From contig JAFAGR010000096.1 of assembly GCA_023422565.1 (NCBI GenBank), forward strand, positions 25,976-89,975: a DNA stretch of 64,000 nt. Reading direction: 5' to 3'. The number at the start of each line of letters is the position of its first letter. The first letter of the stretch is position 1. This document shows, one piece after another, positions 8,553 to 17,408 of this stretch. The stretch comes from Bacteroidota bacterium (GTDB lineage: Bacteria > Bacteroidota > Bacteroidia > Chitinophagales > Chitinophagaceae). A program made the translations under genes and the position numbers. Under the pieces are notes generated by a model that saw only the letters and a program-made list of their open reading frames with translations, was not told where the DNA came from and searched no databases.

Positions 8553-9386
8553 TTGAAGATCCTTTTTAATCATATAATCCCTGAGGTGGCGCAGTCTGCA
8601 TCAAACCTGCTTATTGAAGCAGGCAATTACGGTGTGTCTTGCATCTGGTATAATGCGAATCCAATCAAGGCAGTCGGCGTACGTATGTATCACTTCCAGG
8701 AACATTCTTCCGGAAAAGAAATAGCGGGCTATCTAATGAAAATGCTTTCCGAACCTGAATTTTCGGGTAAAGAGATCTTTTTATGTATGAACGTAAAGGA
8801 GGCGATGATAGTTCCCTCGGCATATTTTTCGCATTCCTCTCTTCCGGCAATGTTTGAACTCATGTACGGAAAAAATTCCGGAGCCATACACACAGATACG
8901 GTTGAAATGGAACAAAGAGGGGAGCGCCACATCTGTTACAACAGCTATAGAGTAAATGAGGAAATTATGGAGTGTGTGAAATCTTACATTCAGCCCGGAA
9001 AAATGAAGCATTCCACCTCTTTACAGGTTCAGAACGCAGAAACGGATACCCGCGTTTACGGCATTGTTTATCATCATAAAATCAAATTGCTCTTGTTTAA
9101 AGAGGGAGCCCTTCAACTTGTGCAACAATACCCTTATAAAACTCCTGCTGATGCGGCCTATATATTGCTCAATGCATGCCACCAACATGCTATGCTTCCG
9201 GCCGAAGTAGAAGTAAGATTGGCAGGCATAATAGATAAAGATTCAAATCTGTTCCGGGAGATCGCCAGGTATTTTATGCAGGTAAACCTGCAAGAAATTC
9301 ATGAAGAGGTTGAAGTGGATGAGGGTTTGAAAGACATTTCCGCTCATTATTTCAGCCACCTAACTCATTTGCTTGTATGCGTATAA
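8553..9386 (+). CDS. DUF3822 family protein
   Basis: A 277-residue member of a Bacteroidota family with an actin/ASKHA-like fold that is commonly encoded directly before rsmD, as here. No catalytic residues can be named. The frame opens immediately after an in-frame TAA (8550-8552), and the first possible start is the TTG at 8553; the first ATG would remove about 45 residues of what looks like the first domain, so TTG is preferred. The gene overlaps rsmD by ten bases, suggesting coupled translation. A function in ribosome maturation is inference from position only. Confidence 0.8.
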   Translation: MKILFNHIIPEVAQSASNLLIEAGNYGVSCIWYNANPIKAVGVRMYHFQEHSSGKEIAGYLMKMLSEPEFSGKEIFLCMNVKEAMIVPSAYFSHSSLPAMFELMYGKNSGAIHTDTVEMEQRGERHICYNSYRVNEEIMECVKSYIQPGKMKHSTSLQVQNAETDTRVYGIVYHHKIKLLLFKEGALQLVQQYPYKTPADAAYILLNACHQHAMLPAEVEVRLAGIIDKDSNLFREIARYFMQVNLQEIHEEVEVDEGLKDISAHYFSHLTHLLVCV

Positions 9387-9916
9387 TCGGCGGCTTACAT
9401 GGCGGGAGAAAGATCAGTCCTCCATCAAAGATGCCATATACGAGGCCCACCACCGATATTGCAAAGGAAGGATTGTTCAACATTCTTCAGAATAATTTAG
9501 ATTTTGAAGGATTGAAAACATTAGACCTTTTTGGAGGAACCGGAGCGATAACGTATGAACTTGCCAGCAGGGGAGCGGCAGATCTTACCATCGTGGAGAA
9601 AGATGCGGACATGTTCAACTTCATCAAAAAAAATCTCGAAGCATTAGAATTTAAGAATGTGCGCGCAATAAGGTCAGAGGTATTTAAGTTTTTGTCAACT
9701 GCAAATCAAACCTATGATTTCATATTCGCGGGGCCGCCTTACGCTTTAACTACCATTGACGACCTTCCGCGAATTATTGCCGAAAAAAAATTACTTAACC
9801 CGGGCGGATGGTTTGTGTTGGAGCATACGCCACGAAATAATTACAAAGAGTTCAGCCTTTACAAAAGCGAACGCAATTACGGCACTACTATTTTTTCATT
9901 TTTTGTAATGGAATAA
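9377..9916 (+). CDS. rsmD: RsmD-like 16S rRNA (guanine-N2) methyltransferase, with altered motif IV
   Basis: RsmD uses S-adenosylmethionine to methylate G966 of 16S rRNA. The 179 residues fit the family. The N-terminal RIIGGLHGGRKI and PTTDIAKEGLFNIL and the SAM-binding motif I LDLFGGTGAITYELASRGA are intact. Motif IV, normally (D/N)PPY or DPPF, reads A-Gly119-P-P-Y here (codon GGG, 9731-9733), so the acidic or amide residue that holds the target amino group is missing. The rest of the protein is well preserved and shows no frameshift. It may be less active, use another residue, or contain a sequence error. Confidence 0.85.
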   Translation: MRIIGGLHGGRKISPPSKMPYTRPTTDIAKEGLFNILQNNLDFEGLKTLDLFGGTGAITYELASRGAADLTIVEKDADMFNFIKKNLEALEFKNVRAIRSEVFKFLSTANQTYDFIFAGPPYALTTIDDLPRIIAEKKLLNPGGWFVLEHTPRNNYKEFSLYKSERNYGTTIFSFFVME

Positions 9917-9918
9917 CG

Positions 9919-10482
9919 ATGGATAAAGCGACCGCCCGAAAACTTTACCGCGAAAAGCGCCTTGCATTAACGGAAGCGGAGAAAGATAAAATGGAAGACC
10001 TGATCCTGATCCAGTTCCAGGCTTTCAACCCCGTGATCCCGGATCATGTAATGACCTTCGCGCCGATGGAGGAGAAGAAAGAGTACGATCCCTACCTGGT
10101 GATGGAATATTGCCGTTTTAAGAATCCGGCTGTTCAATTTTATTTTCCGCTTACAAAAGGAGATGAGATGGTGGCGTGTGCAGTAACAGACGACCAGGCC
10201 TTTGTAAAAAATGAATGGGGAATTTTGGAGCCCTTGGATGCACACGCTGTACCTCCCACGCTCCCCGCAATGATTCTTGTTACTTTGGTGGCGATGGACA
10301 AAAGGGGGCACCGTGTGGGATTTGGCAAAGGTTACTACGATAAGTTTCTTGCAATATGCAGCCCGGACGCACTAACGGTGGGATTCACGTTTTTTGAGCC
10401 TGAGGAATGTATATCAGGAATTGGTAAACACGATATCGCTTTAAAAGCCTGCATTACGCCCGATGCATTTTTTACTTTTTAA
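9919..10482 (+). CDS. 5-formyltetrahydrofolate cyclo-ligase
   Basis: ATP-dependent conversion of 5-formyl-THF to 5,10-methenyl-THF, recycling a folate storage form. The 187-residue protein has the basic N-terminus (KATARKLYREKR) and the hallmark nucleotide-binding RVGFGKGYYDKFL segment near residue 133. It starts two bases after the rsmD stop and ends eight bases before lpxK, inside one plus-strand operon. Length is normal (180-200). Confidence 0.93.
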   Translation: MDKATARKLYREKRLALTEAEKDKMEDLILIQFQAFNPVIPDHVMTFAPMEEKKEYDPYLVMEYCRFKNPAVQFYFPLTKGDEMVACAVTDDQAFVKNEWGILEPLDAHAVPPTLPAMILVTLVAMDKRGHRVGFGKGYYDKFLAICSPDALTVGFTFFEPEECISGIGKHDIALKACITPDAFFTF

Positions 10483-10490
10483 TTTTATGT

Positions 10491-11543
10491 ATGATCAGGA
10501 AGAGCAGGTATTTGTTATATCCCATTTCACTCCTTTATTCATTTATACTATGGGTGAGAAACTTCCTGTATGATAAAAACATTCTTAAATCAGCTGCCTT
10601 TAATTTTCCTATCATTTGCGTAGGCAACCTTGCCACTGGCGGAACCGGCAAAACACCGATGACGGAATACCTTGTTGAAATGCTGATGCATCGTTATAAA
10701 GTGGCCACACTCAGCCGGGGATATAAAAGAAAGACAAAAGGTTTTGCTATTGCACATGCAGGAACCACCGCCATCCAGATCGGAGATGAACCGATGCAGT
10801 TTCATCAAAAATTTCCGGATGTAACGGTCTCTGTAGGCGAAGAACGCCTTGTAGCCATTCCGCAGTTGCTGCACGACAGGCCGGAGACTGAGGTGATAAT
10901 ATTAGACGATGCATTTCAGCACAGGCAGGTGAGAGCAGGGCTGAATATTTTGCTCACTGAATACAAAAATCCGTATGTATCGGATGAGGTTTTACCCGCG
11001 GGCAACCTTAGGGATAACATTTCCAGTGCATCACGTGCAAATGTGATTGTGGTTACGAAATGTCCGCACATTGGTGAAGCGGAAAAAAATAAAATGGTGA
11101 AGCGGCTAAGGCCTCTCGCGAACCAGAAGGTTTTTTTTACAAAGATCGTTTATGCGGCGCCGTTACACCTTTTTTCGAAGATAACTGCTACACCAGGCAG
11201 GGATACAGCGATCTTACTGCTATTCGGTATCGCCAACCCCGCGCCACTCATATCGCATGCGAAGGATTCTTTTAACAAGGTAGAACTAATGGAGTTCAAT
11301 GATCATCATATTTTCAGAACGGATGATCTGCAAAATATCAGGAAGAATTTTGAGAGACTGGAAAGTACAAAGAAGATCATTCTCACCACTGAAAAAGACG
11401 GCGTTCGCCTGGAAAAGTTCAGGAATGAACTGGAAGATTACCCGATATATGTTTTACCAATGAAGCATGAATTCCTTTTTAATGACGGAAGCAAATTTGA
11501 GAGCAGTGTTGTAGAATTTATTGAAAGCAACAAGCTGAAATGA
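10491..11543 (+). CDS. lpxK: Tetraacyldisaccharide 4'-kinase
   Basis: Phosphorylates the 4' position of the lipid A precursor at the cytoplasmic face of the inner membrane, showing that the organism makes lipid A. The 350-residue protein has an N-terminal hydrophobic segment (YLLYPISLLYSFILWV), then the Walker A-type GNLATGGTGKTPMTEYL, LSRGYKRK, and the Walker B-like IILDDAFQHRQV. Its stop codon is directly adjacent to the stop of the opposing helicase gene, with no intervening base. Confidence 0.95.
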   Translation: MIRKSRYLLYPISLLYSFILWVRNFLYDKNILKSAAFNFPIICVGNLATGGTGKTPMTEYLVEMLMHRYKVATLSRGYKRKTKGFAIAHAGTTAIQIGDEPMQFHQKFPDVTVSVGEERLVAIPQLLHDRPETEVIILDDAFQHRQVRAGLNILLTEYKNPYVSDEVLPAGNLRDNISSASRANVIVVTKCPHIGEAEKNKMVKRLRPLANQKVFFTKIVYAAPLHLFSKITATPGRDTAILLLFGIANPAPLISHAKDSFNKVELMEFNDHHIFRTDDLQNIRKNFERLESTKKIILTTEKDGVRLEKFRNELEDYPIYVLPMKHEFLFNDGSKFESSVVEFIESNKLK

Positions 11544-12863
11544 TCATTTAGCAAGTGCCATTTTTACTTTTTTATTCTTGATCTTTTGGTCCCGGATCTT
11601 TACCAGCATCGGACTAACCTTTGATTTTCTCACAGCCGCAAAAGAGAAAAAATCCTTAACCTCGATCAGCCCGATATCATCCTTTTTTAAATCACCTTTA
11701 TTGGAAAGAAAACCAACAATATCAATTTTATTGATTTTATCTTTTTTACCCGCGTCAATAAAAAGCGTGCTCCATTTGGGTTTTTCCGGGCATGAAACAT
11801 TTTCCGGAATTTCAAAGGCTGAAGTGAAATCAGGAAGATAGGCCGGCACTTTTTCATCGGGGCCAATCAGCATGTACACGTTACCGGTAGCCTTCATGCG
11901 GGCGGTGCGGCCATTGCGGTGCGTGAAAGAAGATTCGTCTGGTGGAAGATGATAGTGGATGATATTCCGGATGTGCATAATATCAAGCCCGCGGCTGGCG
12001 AGGTCTGTTGTTACCAGGATCTCCGATGTACCGTTCCGGAATTTGAACAGCGCGATCTCACGTTCTTTTTGTTCCATACCACCGTGATAGAATTCAACCA
12101 CCAGGCCCTGATCAGCCAGCGATGCAGCAACGCGTTCCACCGCCTCACGGTGATTGCAAAATACAATACTGCTGGTATTACCGGTGAAGTATAAAAGCCG
12201 TGTCAGCGTTTTCAGCTTATCTTTTTCGGGAGAAGCCACAGTATGGATCCGCAGATCATCTGAAGGGATCTCATCTGATAAAAAACTGAGAACCTGGGCA
12301 TCGTTCATTCCGGTAAACTCCGGAAAGGAGGCCGATGTGGTTGCCGAGGTAACCAATTTTTTAAGTTTGGCTGCCGGAATATTTTCAAAAATGAATTGAA
12401 GTCCCTCCACAAAGCCGAGCTCCATCATCTTATCAAATTCATCCAGTACAAGGAACCCGAGTTTGCTGAGATCTACATTTTGCCTGCGAATGTGGTCGCC
12501 AAGGCGGCCGGGGGTGCCGATGAGGATTGCTGGCGGTTCCACCAGGCTGTTTTCCTCGATTTCGCGTTTATGCCCACCGTAGCAGGCGGTGATCTTTAAA
12601 CCCGTTTGCATCTTTTTGGCCACAGCCTCAACCTGTAAGGCCAGTTCGCGGGAGGGAACGACAATCAGCGCTTTGACTTGTTTTGATTCAGGCTGAATAT
12701 TTTCCAGGATCGCAACCAGGAATGCCAGCGTTTTTCCAGTGCCGGTAGGTGATAAAACCACCAGAGAATCTCCCTTAGAAATTTTTTCAATTGATTCTAA
12801 CTGCATGGGATTCAACTCATTAATTCCCGAATTCTCCAGCCACGTGGCGCGTGTATTTTTCAT
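11544..12863 (-). CDS. DEAD-box RNA helicase, DbpA-like
   Basis: A 439-residue ATP-dependent RNA helicase. Visible motifs are Q (NPMQLESIEKI), I (SPTGTGKT), Ia (VPSRELALQ), II as DEFD rather than DEAD (LVLDEFDKMMELGF), III (SATT), IV-V (TDLASRGLD) and VI (HRNGRTARM). The last 75 residues (TLFIDAGKKDKINKIDIVG onward) match the DbpA/CsdA C-terminal RNA-binding domain, which in E. coli DbpA recognises a 23S rRNA hairpin. A role in large-subunit assembly is therefore likely but inferred. It is convergent with lpxK. Confidence 0.92.
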   Translation of the reverse strand: MKNTRATWLENSGINELNPMQLESIEKISKGDSLVVLSPTGTGKTLAFLVAILENIQPESKQVKALIVVPSRELALQVEAVAKKMQTGLKITACYGGHKREIEENSLVEPPAILIGTPGRLGDHIRRQNVDLSKLGFLVLDEFDKMMELGFVEGLQFIFENIPAAKLKKLVTSATTSASFPEFTGMNDAQVLSFLSDEIPSDDLRIHTVASPEKDKLKTLTRLLYFTGNTSSIVFCNHREAVERVAASLADQGLVVEFYHGGMEQKEREIALFKFRNGTSEILVTTDLASRGLDIMHIRNIIHYHLPPDESSFTHRNGRTARMKATGNVYMLIGPDEKVPAYLPDFTSAFEIPENVSCPEKPKWSTLFIDAGKKDKINKIDIVGFLSNKGDLKKDDIGLIEVKDFFSFAAVRKSKVSPMLVKIRDQKIKNKKVKMALAK

Positions 12864-12928
12864 AGGTCAAACTTAGATCAAAATCGCCATTCAGCAGAAT
12901 TTATCTTTCCTATAATTAATATTATGTT

Positions 12929-12956
12929 AAACAGGCGCTATGCCTGTTTTGTTTTT
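12929..12956 (+). terminator. Terminator-like hairpin facing the plus strand, with no plus-strand gene before it
   Basis: An 8-bp stem (AAACAGGC, 12929-12936, with complement 12942-12949) and a 5-base loop are followed by a T-rich tail (TGTTTTTT). It is oriented for plus-strand transcripts, but the nearest plus-strand gene, lpxK, ends 1.4 kb upstream beyond the opposing helicase gene. The rest of the 214-base spacer holds only the gyrA terminator. Confidence 0.5.
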
Positions 12957-13030
12957 TAGCCCACTCCACAATCTCAGTTTATGCAGAGCCGAATGGGCAA
13001 CTTTGCATGAACCCCAGTTATTCTTCAATA

Positions 13031-13055
13031 AAAAAGACCATCGAATGATGGTCTT
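13031..13055 (-). terminator. Rho-independent terminator of gyrA
   Basis: A perfect 9-bp stem (AAGACCATC, 13034-13042, with complement 13047-13055) and a 4-base loop; read on the minus strand it ends in five or six T. It begins 22 bases beyond the gyrA stop. Confidence 0.85.
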
Positions 13056-13077
13056 AAAGTTTCAAATCAGCTAAAAA

Positions 13078-15663
13078 TTATTCTTCCGAAGAAGTAGCTT
13101 CATCAATTTCGGGAGCGTTTCCGTTTGAACCTTCCTCACTGGTTTGAATCTCTTCCTCAACTTCATCTTCATCCAATTGCGTAATAGCCGCAATCTTATC
13201 GCCCTCATCCACGCGAATCAGCTTCACGCCCTGTGTAGCACGGCCCTGTTCGCTAATCTGGCTCACGGGCATACGAATCGTGATCCCTGAAACGCAGGTG
13301 ATCATCAGGTCTTCTTTCTCGGATACCGCAAGCAATCCCACAAGCGAGCCGGTTTTATCGGTAACGCTGATCGTTTTCACACCCTTTCCACCACGATTAG
13401 TGATCCGGTAATTCGCTTCTCCGGTTTCCGCATCATCCAGCGCGGTTCGTTTTCCGTAACCGTTCTCACTTACCACAAGCACTGTCTTCGTCTTATCTTC
13501 CTTATCCACACAAACCATTCCCACAACTTCATCATTCTTATCATCCACCTCAATACCTGCAACGCCAATACCACCGCGGCCTGTGCTTCTCACCTTACTT
13601 TCATGGAAACGGATCGCCCGGCCACTTTTCACCGCCATCATTATCTCCGCATTACCATTCGTCATGCGCGCAGCCAACAACTGATCTCCTTCCAAAATGT
13701 TGATCGCGTTAATTCCGCTTTGGCGCGGACGGCTGAAATCTTTCAGATCGGTCTTCTTAATAATGCCCTGCTTCGTGCATAACAATATATAGTGATTCTT
13801 CACATACTCTTCATCATCGAAATTCTTCACATCAATTATTGCACGAACCTTATCATCGGGCGGAATCTGCACCATGTTCTGTATCGCCCTGCCCTTGCTG
13901 GTTTTATCGCCTTCAGGAATCTGATAAACCTTCAGCCAGTAGCATCTTCCCTTTTCTGTAAAGAACAACAAGGTATGGTGTGTAGAGGCTACGAAAAGAT
14001 GTTCAATATAGTCTTCATTTCGGGTGCTGCTTCCTCTCGCTCCCCTGCCGCCACGCCTTTGCTGGCGGTACTCGGTGGCTGAAGTGCGTTTAATGTATCC
14101 CATGTGTGAAATAGTAACCACCACATCTTCTTCTTCAATCAGATCAAGCATATCTATTTCATCACCGGCATACTCGATGGTTGATTTCCTCTCATCGCCA
14201 AACTTTGCTTTCACTTCAAGCAATTCAGTTTTGATGATGTCGAATCGCAAATGCTCATTGGCAAGAATCTCTTTCAAGCGCGCGATCAATTTCATGATCT
14301 CGGCATGCTCTTCACGGATCTTCTCTATCTCCATGCCCGTAAGCCTTTGGAGCCTTAACTCCAGCACGGCCTTGGCCTGAATTTCCGTCATACCGAAATT
14401 GCTGACAAGCCCTTCCTGCGCAAGATTCGGAGTAGAACTTTCACGAATAAGTTTTATCACCGCGTCAAGGTTATCAAGCGCAATGATATATCCCTCGAGT
14501 ATATGAGCGCGCTCTTCCGCCTTACGTAATTCATAACGCGTGCGGCGTACCACCACCTCGTGACGGAAATCAATGAACTCCGCAATGAGATGTTTCAGGT
14601 TCAGAATTTTCGGCCTTCCTTTTACAAGGGCCACGTTGTTTATTCCAAAAGAAGTTTGGAGATCAGAATATTTGTAAAGTTGATTCACCACCACCTGTGC
14701 GATAGCATCCTTCCTCAACTCCACAACAATACGTGTTCCCTCCTTGTTATTACTTTCGTTGTTCACATCAGAAACTCCATCAATCACTTTGTCGTTAATG
14801 AGGTCTCCGATCTTTTGCGTTAAGGTATCACGGTTTACCTGGTAAGGAATTTCCGTGATGATGATCTTCTCCTTTCCACGGCTGTCGGTTTCAATGGTCG
14901 TTTTACCACGAAGCACCACCCTTCCGCGGCCCGTATGCATAGCGGCTTTCACGCCCTCAATGCCGTAGATAATTCCTCCGGTCGGGAAATCAGGCGCCTT
15001 TACGAATTTGCAGAGTTCATCTATTGTGATCTCGTTATTATCTATATAAGCGATACATCCATCAACCACTTCGCTCAAATTGTGCGGCATCATGTTCGTT
15101 GCCATACCTACGGCGATACCACTGCTGCCATTCAACAGCAATTGAGGAATTCGTGTAGGCACTACCGTTGGTTCCTCAAGCGAATCATCAAAGTTGAGTT
15201 GGAAGTCCACCGTTTCCTTATCAATGTCTTCAAGCATTGCCTCCGCAAACTTTTCCATCCTCACCTCGGTGTAACGCATCGCCGCCGGCGGGTCACCATC
15301 CTGGCTACCAAAGTTACCCTGGCCATCTACCATTTTATAGCGCATAGACCAATCCTGCGCCATACGAACCATGGTATCATATATTGACGCATCACCGTGC
15401 GGGTGGTATTTACCCATCACCTCACCGACGATACGCGCAGATTTCTTGTAAGGCTTGTTGCTGCTATTACCAAGTTCACTCATGCCGAAAAGCACGCGAC
15501 GGTGCACCGGTTTGAGGCCGTCACGCACGTCTGGCAGTGCACGCCCCACTATTACGCTCATCGAATAATCGATGTAAGAAGTCTTCATTTGCTCCTCAAT
15601 ATTCACGGGAATTATTTTGCCGCGATTGTCGGGAACCTGTTCTAAATTTTCCTGATTTTCCAT
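13078..15663 (-). CDS. gyrA: DNA gyrase subunit A
   Basis: The DNA-breakage subunit of gyrase, which introduces negative supercoils with GyrB. The 861 residues include the catalytic Tyr131 (AAMRYTE) and, around residues 535-541, the GyrA-box (QRRGGRG) needed for DNA wrapping; the C-terminal beta-pinwheel follows and the tail is acidic. In the quinolone-determining region the sequence is HPHGDASIYD: the position equivalent to E. coli Ser83 is Ala92 while the Asp87 equivalent is kept (Asp96). The GyrA-box argues against ParC. The gene is single, with its own terminator and a candidate promoter. Confidence 0.97.
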   Translation of the reverse strand: MENQENLEQVPDNRGKIIPVNIEEQMKTSYIDYSMSVIVGRALPDVRDGLKPVHRRVLFGMSELGNSSNKPYKKSARIVGEVMGKYHPHGDASIYDTMVRMAQDWSMRYKMVDGQGNFGSQDGDPPAAMRYTEVRMEKFAEAMLEDIDKETVDFQLNFDDSLEEPTVVPTRIPQLLLNGSSGIAVGMATNMMPHNLSEVVDGCIAYIDNNEITIDELCKFVKAPDFPTGGIIYGIEGVKAAMHTGRGRVVLRGKTTIETDSRGKEKIIITEIPYQVNRDTLTQKIGDLINDKVIDGVSDVNNESNNKEGTRIVVELRKDAIAQVVVNQLYKYSDLQTSFGINNVALVKGRPKILNLKHLIAEFIDFRHEVVVRRTRYELRKAEERAHILEGYIIALDNLDAVIKLIRESSTPNLAQEGLVSNFGMTEIQAKAVLELRLQRLTGMEIEKIREEHAEIMKLIARLKEILANEHLRFDIIKTELLEVKAKFGDERKSTIEYAGDEIDMLDLIEEEDVVVTISHMGYIKRTSATEYRQQRRGGRGARGSSTRNEDYIEHLFVASTHHTLLFFTEKGRCYWLKVYQIPEGDKTSKGRAIQNMVQIPPDDKVRAIIDVKNFDDEEYVKNHYILLCTKQGIIKKTDLKDFSRPRQSGINAINILEGDQLLAARMTNGNAEIMMAVKSGRAIRFHESKVRSTGRGGIGVAGIEVDDKNDEVVGMVCVDKEDKTKTVLVVSENGYGKRTALDDAETGEANYRITNRGGKGVKTISVTDKTGSLVGLLAVSEKEDLMITCVSGITIRMPVSQISEQGRATQGVKLIRVDEGDKIAAITQLDEDEVEEEIQTSEEGSNGNAPEIDEATSSEE

Positions 15664-15679
15664 ATTAAATTATAGGCTG

Positions 15680-15687
15680 CAAAGGTA
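15680..15687 (-). promoter_or_regulatory. Candidate -7 box for gyrA
   Basis: The minus strand reads TACCTTTG, matching TAnnTTTG, 16 bases before the gyrA start codon. A matching TTTG box is not evident. Nothing else is recognisable in the 224 bases between gyrA and the next plus-strand gene. Confidence 0.4.
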
Positions 15688-15887
15688 GCGAAAACAGGCC
15701 ATTTTTGGGGTATAAAACCGCTCTTATTTATCCCTATATGGTGGATAAATACTGCATTAAAGGGTTATGGAGAATAGCGGGATACATATATTATTTTCCC
15801 GAATATCCGGGTAGTGATCTTAGCCATTAAATCCGGGAAAATTGGAGGGGAAAAGTAATGTTATAACTTGCGCCAAAACCCGGAGGC

Positions 15888-17408
15888 TTGAAACACATAT
15901 TATTATTTGGAGCCGGCAAATCGGCCACAGTTCTGATTGATTATTTACTGGAAAACGCGACTGATGAAAACTGGAAAATAAAGATCGCAGACGCAGACCA
16001 AAAACTGGTGGAAGAAAAGATCGGCGGCCGGGGCAGTTTTGCGGAAGCCATCGGGATCGACATAACGGATACGGATAAACGCGAATTCTTGATTACGGAA
16101 GCAGACCTTGTGATTTCCATGATGCCCCCTGCCCTTCACATATTGATCGCCAAAGATTGCATAAAATATAAAAAGCATCTCCTCACCGCATCCTATGCTG
16201 ATGAGGAAATAAAAAAGCTGGACGAAGCCTCGAAAGAAGCCGGAATAATTTTCCTTTGTGAGATGGGCCTGGATCCGGGCATTGATCATATGAGTGCAAT
16301 GCAAATACTCGATGATTTGAAGGAAAAAGGTGCAGAAATAATTTCTTTCAGAAGCCACTGCGGCGGACTTATCGCTCCCGAAAGCGACACAAACCCCTGG
16401 CGATACAAAATAAGCTGGAACCCCAGGAATGTTGTACTCGCGGGAAAAGCCGGCGCACTTTACCGGGAAAATGGAATTGACACCGAAAAAAAATATGAAG
16501 AACTTTTTGATGCGCCACCGAAAGTTCAGGTTGATCAACAGACCTTCAGTTATTATCCAAACAGGAATAGCATCCCCTACATTGACCTGTATGGTTTAAC
16601 CGGCATTGACACTTTTGTAAGAACCACTCTCCGCTTCCCGGATTTTATGCACGGCTGGAAGAACATCCTGGAACTTAAACTTACTGACGAAACACCTGCA
16701 TATCATACTGATGGTAAATCACTTTTTGAATTCTTCCAGGAGCACTTTAAAAAATATGGATTTGAAGAATGGCTTCACAATAAACTCACTGCCTCATTCG
16801 CGGAAACAAAAAAGGTTTTGGAAGACCTGATGAAATTGATGAAGGAAGAAGAAGAGGCTATCGCATCCGGAACAGAAACCGAAGATGAATTTATGGTAGT
16901 AGATGCAAACGGCGACCTGCAGGAAGTTGAACTGGACGATGTGAAAACTCAGGCTGCATCAACTGTTGCGGAAAAAATGCACGAAGCCAACCTTACCATG
17001 AAGCAACTGATGTTTTTGGGAATGGATGATGAAAAAACGATCATAAATAAAGGCTTTTGCAGTGCAGCCGATGTGCTCCAATTTGCCCTGGAGAAAAAGC
17101 TTGCCCTACTGCCCGGAGATAAAGACCTGATAGTAATGCTGCATGAGATCGGATACAGGTTAAACGGCAAAGATCATTTGATCGAGAGCAGCCTTATGGT
17201 AACCGGTGAAGACCATTTGCGAACCGCAATGGCAAAAACGGTAGGGCTTCCTTTAGGCATCGCGGCGAAACTTGTGCTGAACGGAACTATAAAACTCACC
17301 GGAGTGCAGGTTCCTATCCTTAACGAAATCTACGAGCCTGTACTAGCCGAGCTTCGAAGTAACGGAATCGTTTTTAAAGAAACTGACCGCCCAATTTCAG
17401 ATAAGTGA
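15888..17408 (+). CDS. Saccharopine dehydrogenase family protein with acidic insertion
   Basis: An NAD(P)-dependent oxidoreductase-like protein of 506 residues. The N-terminal Rossmann loop is LLFGAGKSATVLIDYLLE, and the family C-terminal domain begins near residue 130 (CEMGLDPGIDHMSAM). In many Bacteroidota this family is annotated as saccharopine or lysine-degradation dehydrogenase; the substrate is unproven here. Residues 305-365 are a strongly acidic, low-complexity stretch (for example EEEEAIASGTETEDEF) that makes the protein some 50-60 residues longer than I expect. The start is TTG at 15888, only one base after a GGAGG, an oddly short spacing. It overlaps convergent cobB by 12 bases. 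Confidence 0.85.
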   Translation: MKHILLFGAGKSATVLIDYLLENATDENWKIKIADADQKLVEEKIGGRGSFAEAIGIDITDTDKREFLITEADLVISMMPPALHILIAKDCIKYKKHLLTASYADEEIKKLDEASKEAGIIFLCEMGLDPGIDHMSAMQILDDLKEKGAEIISFRSHCGGLIAPESDTNPWRYKISWNPRNVVLAGKAGALYRENGIDTEKKYEELFDAPPKVQVDQQTFSYYPNRNSIPYIDLYGLTGIDTFVRTTLRFPDFMHGWKNILELKLTDETPAYHTDGKSLFEFFQEHFKKYGFEEWLHNKLTASFAETKKVLEDLMKLMKEEEEAIASGTETEDEFMVVDANGDLQEVELDDVKTQAASTVAEKMHEANLTMKQLMFLGMDDEKTIINKGFCSAADVLQFALEKKLALLPGDKDLIVMLHEIGYRLNGKDHLIESSLMVTGEDHLRTAMAKTVGLPLGIAAKLVLNGTIKLTGVQVPILNEIYEPVLAELRSNGIVFKETDRPISDK

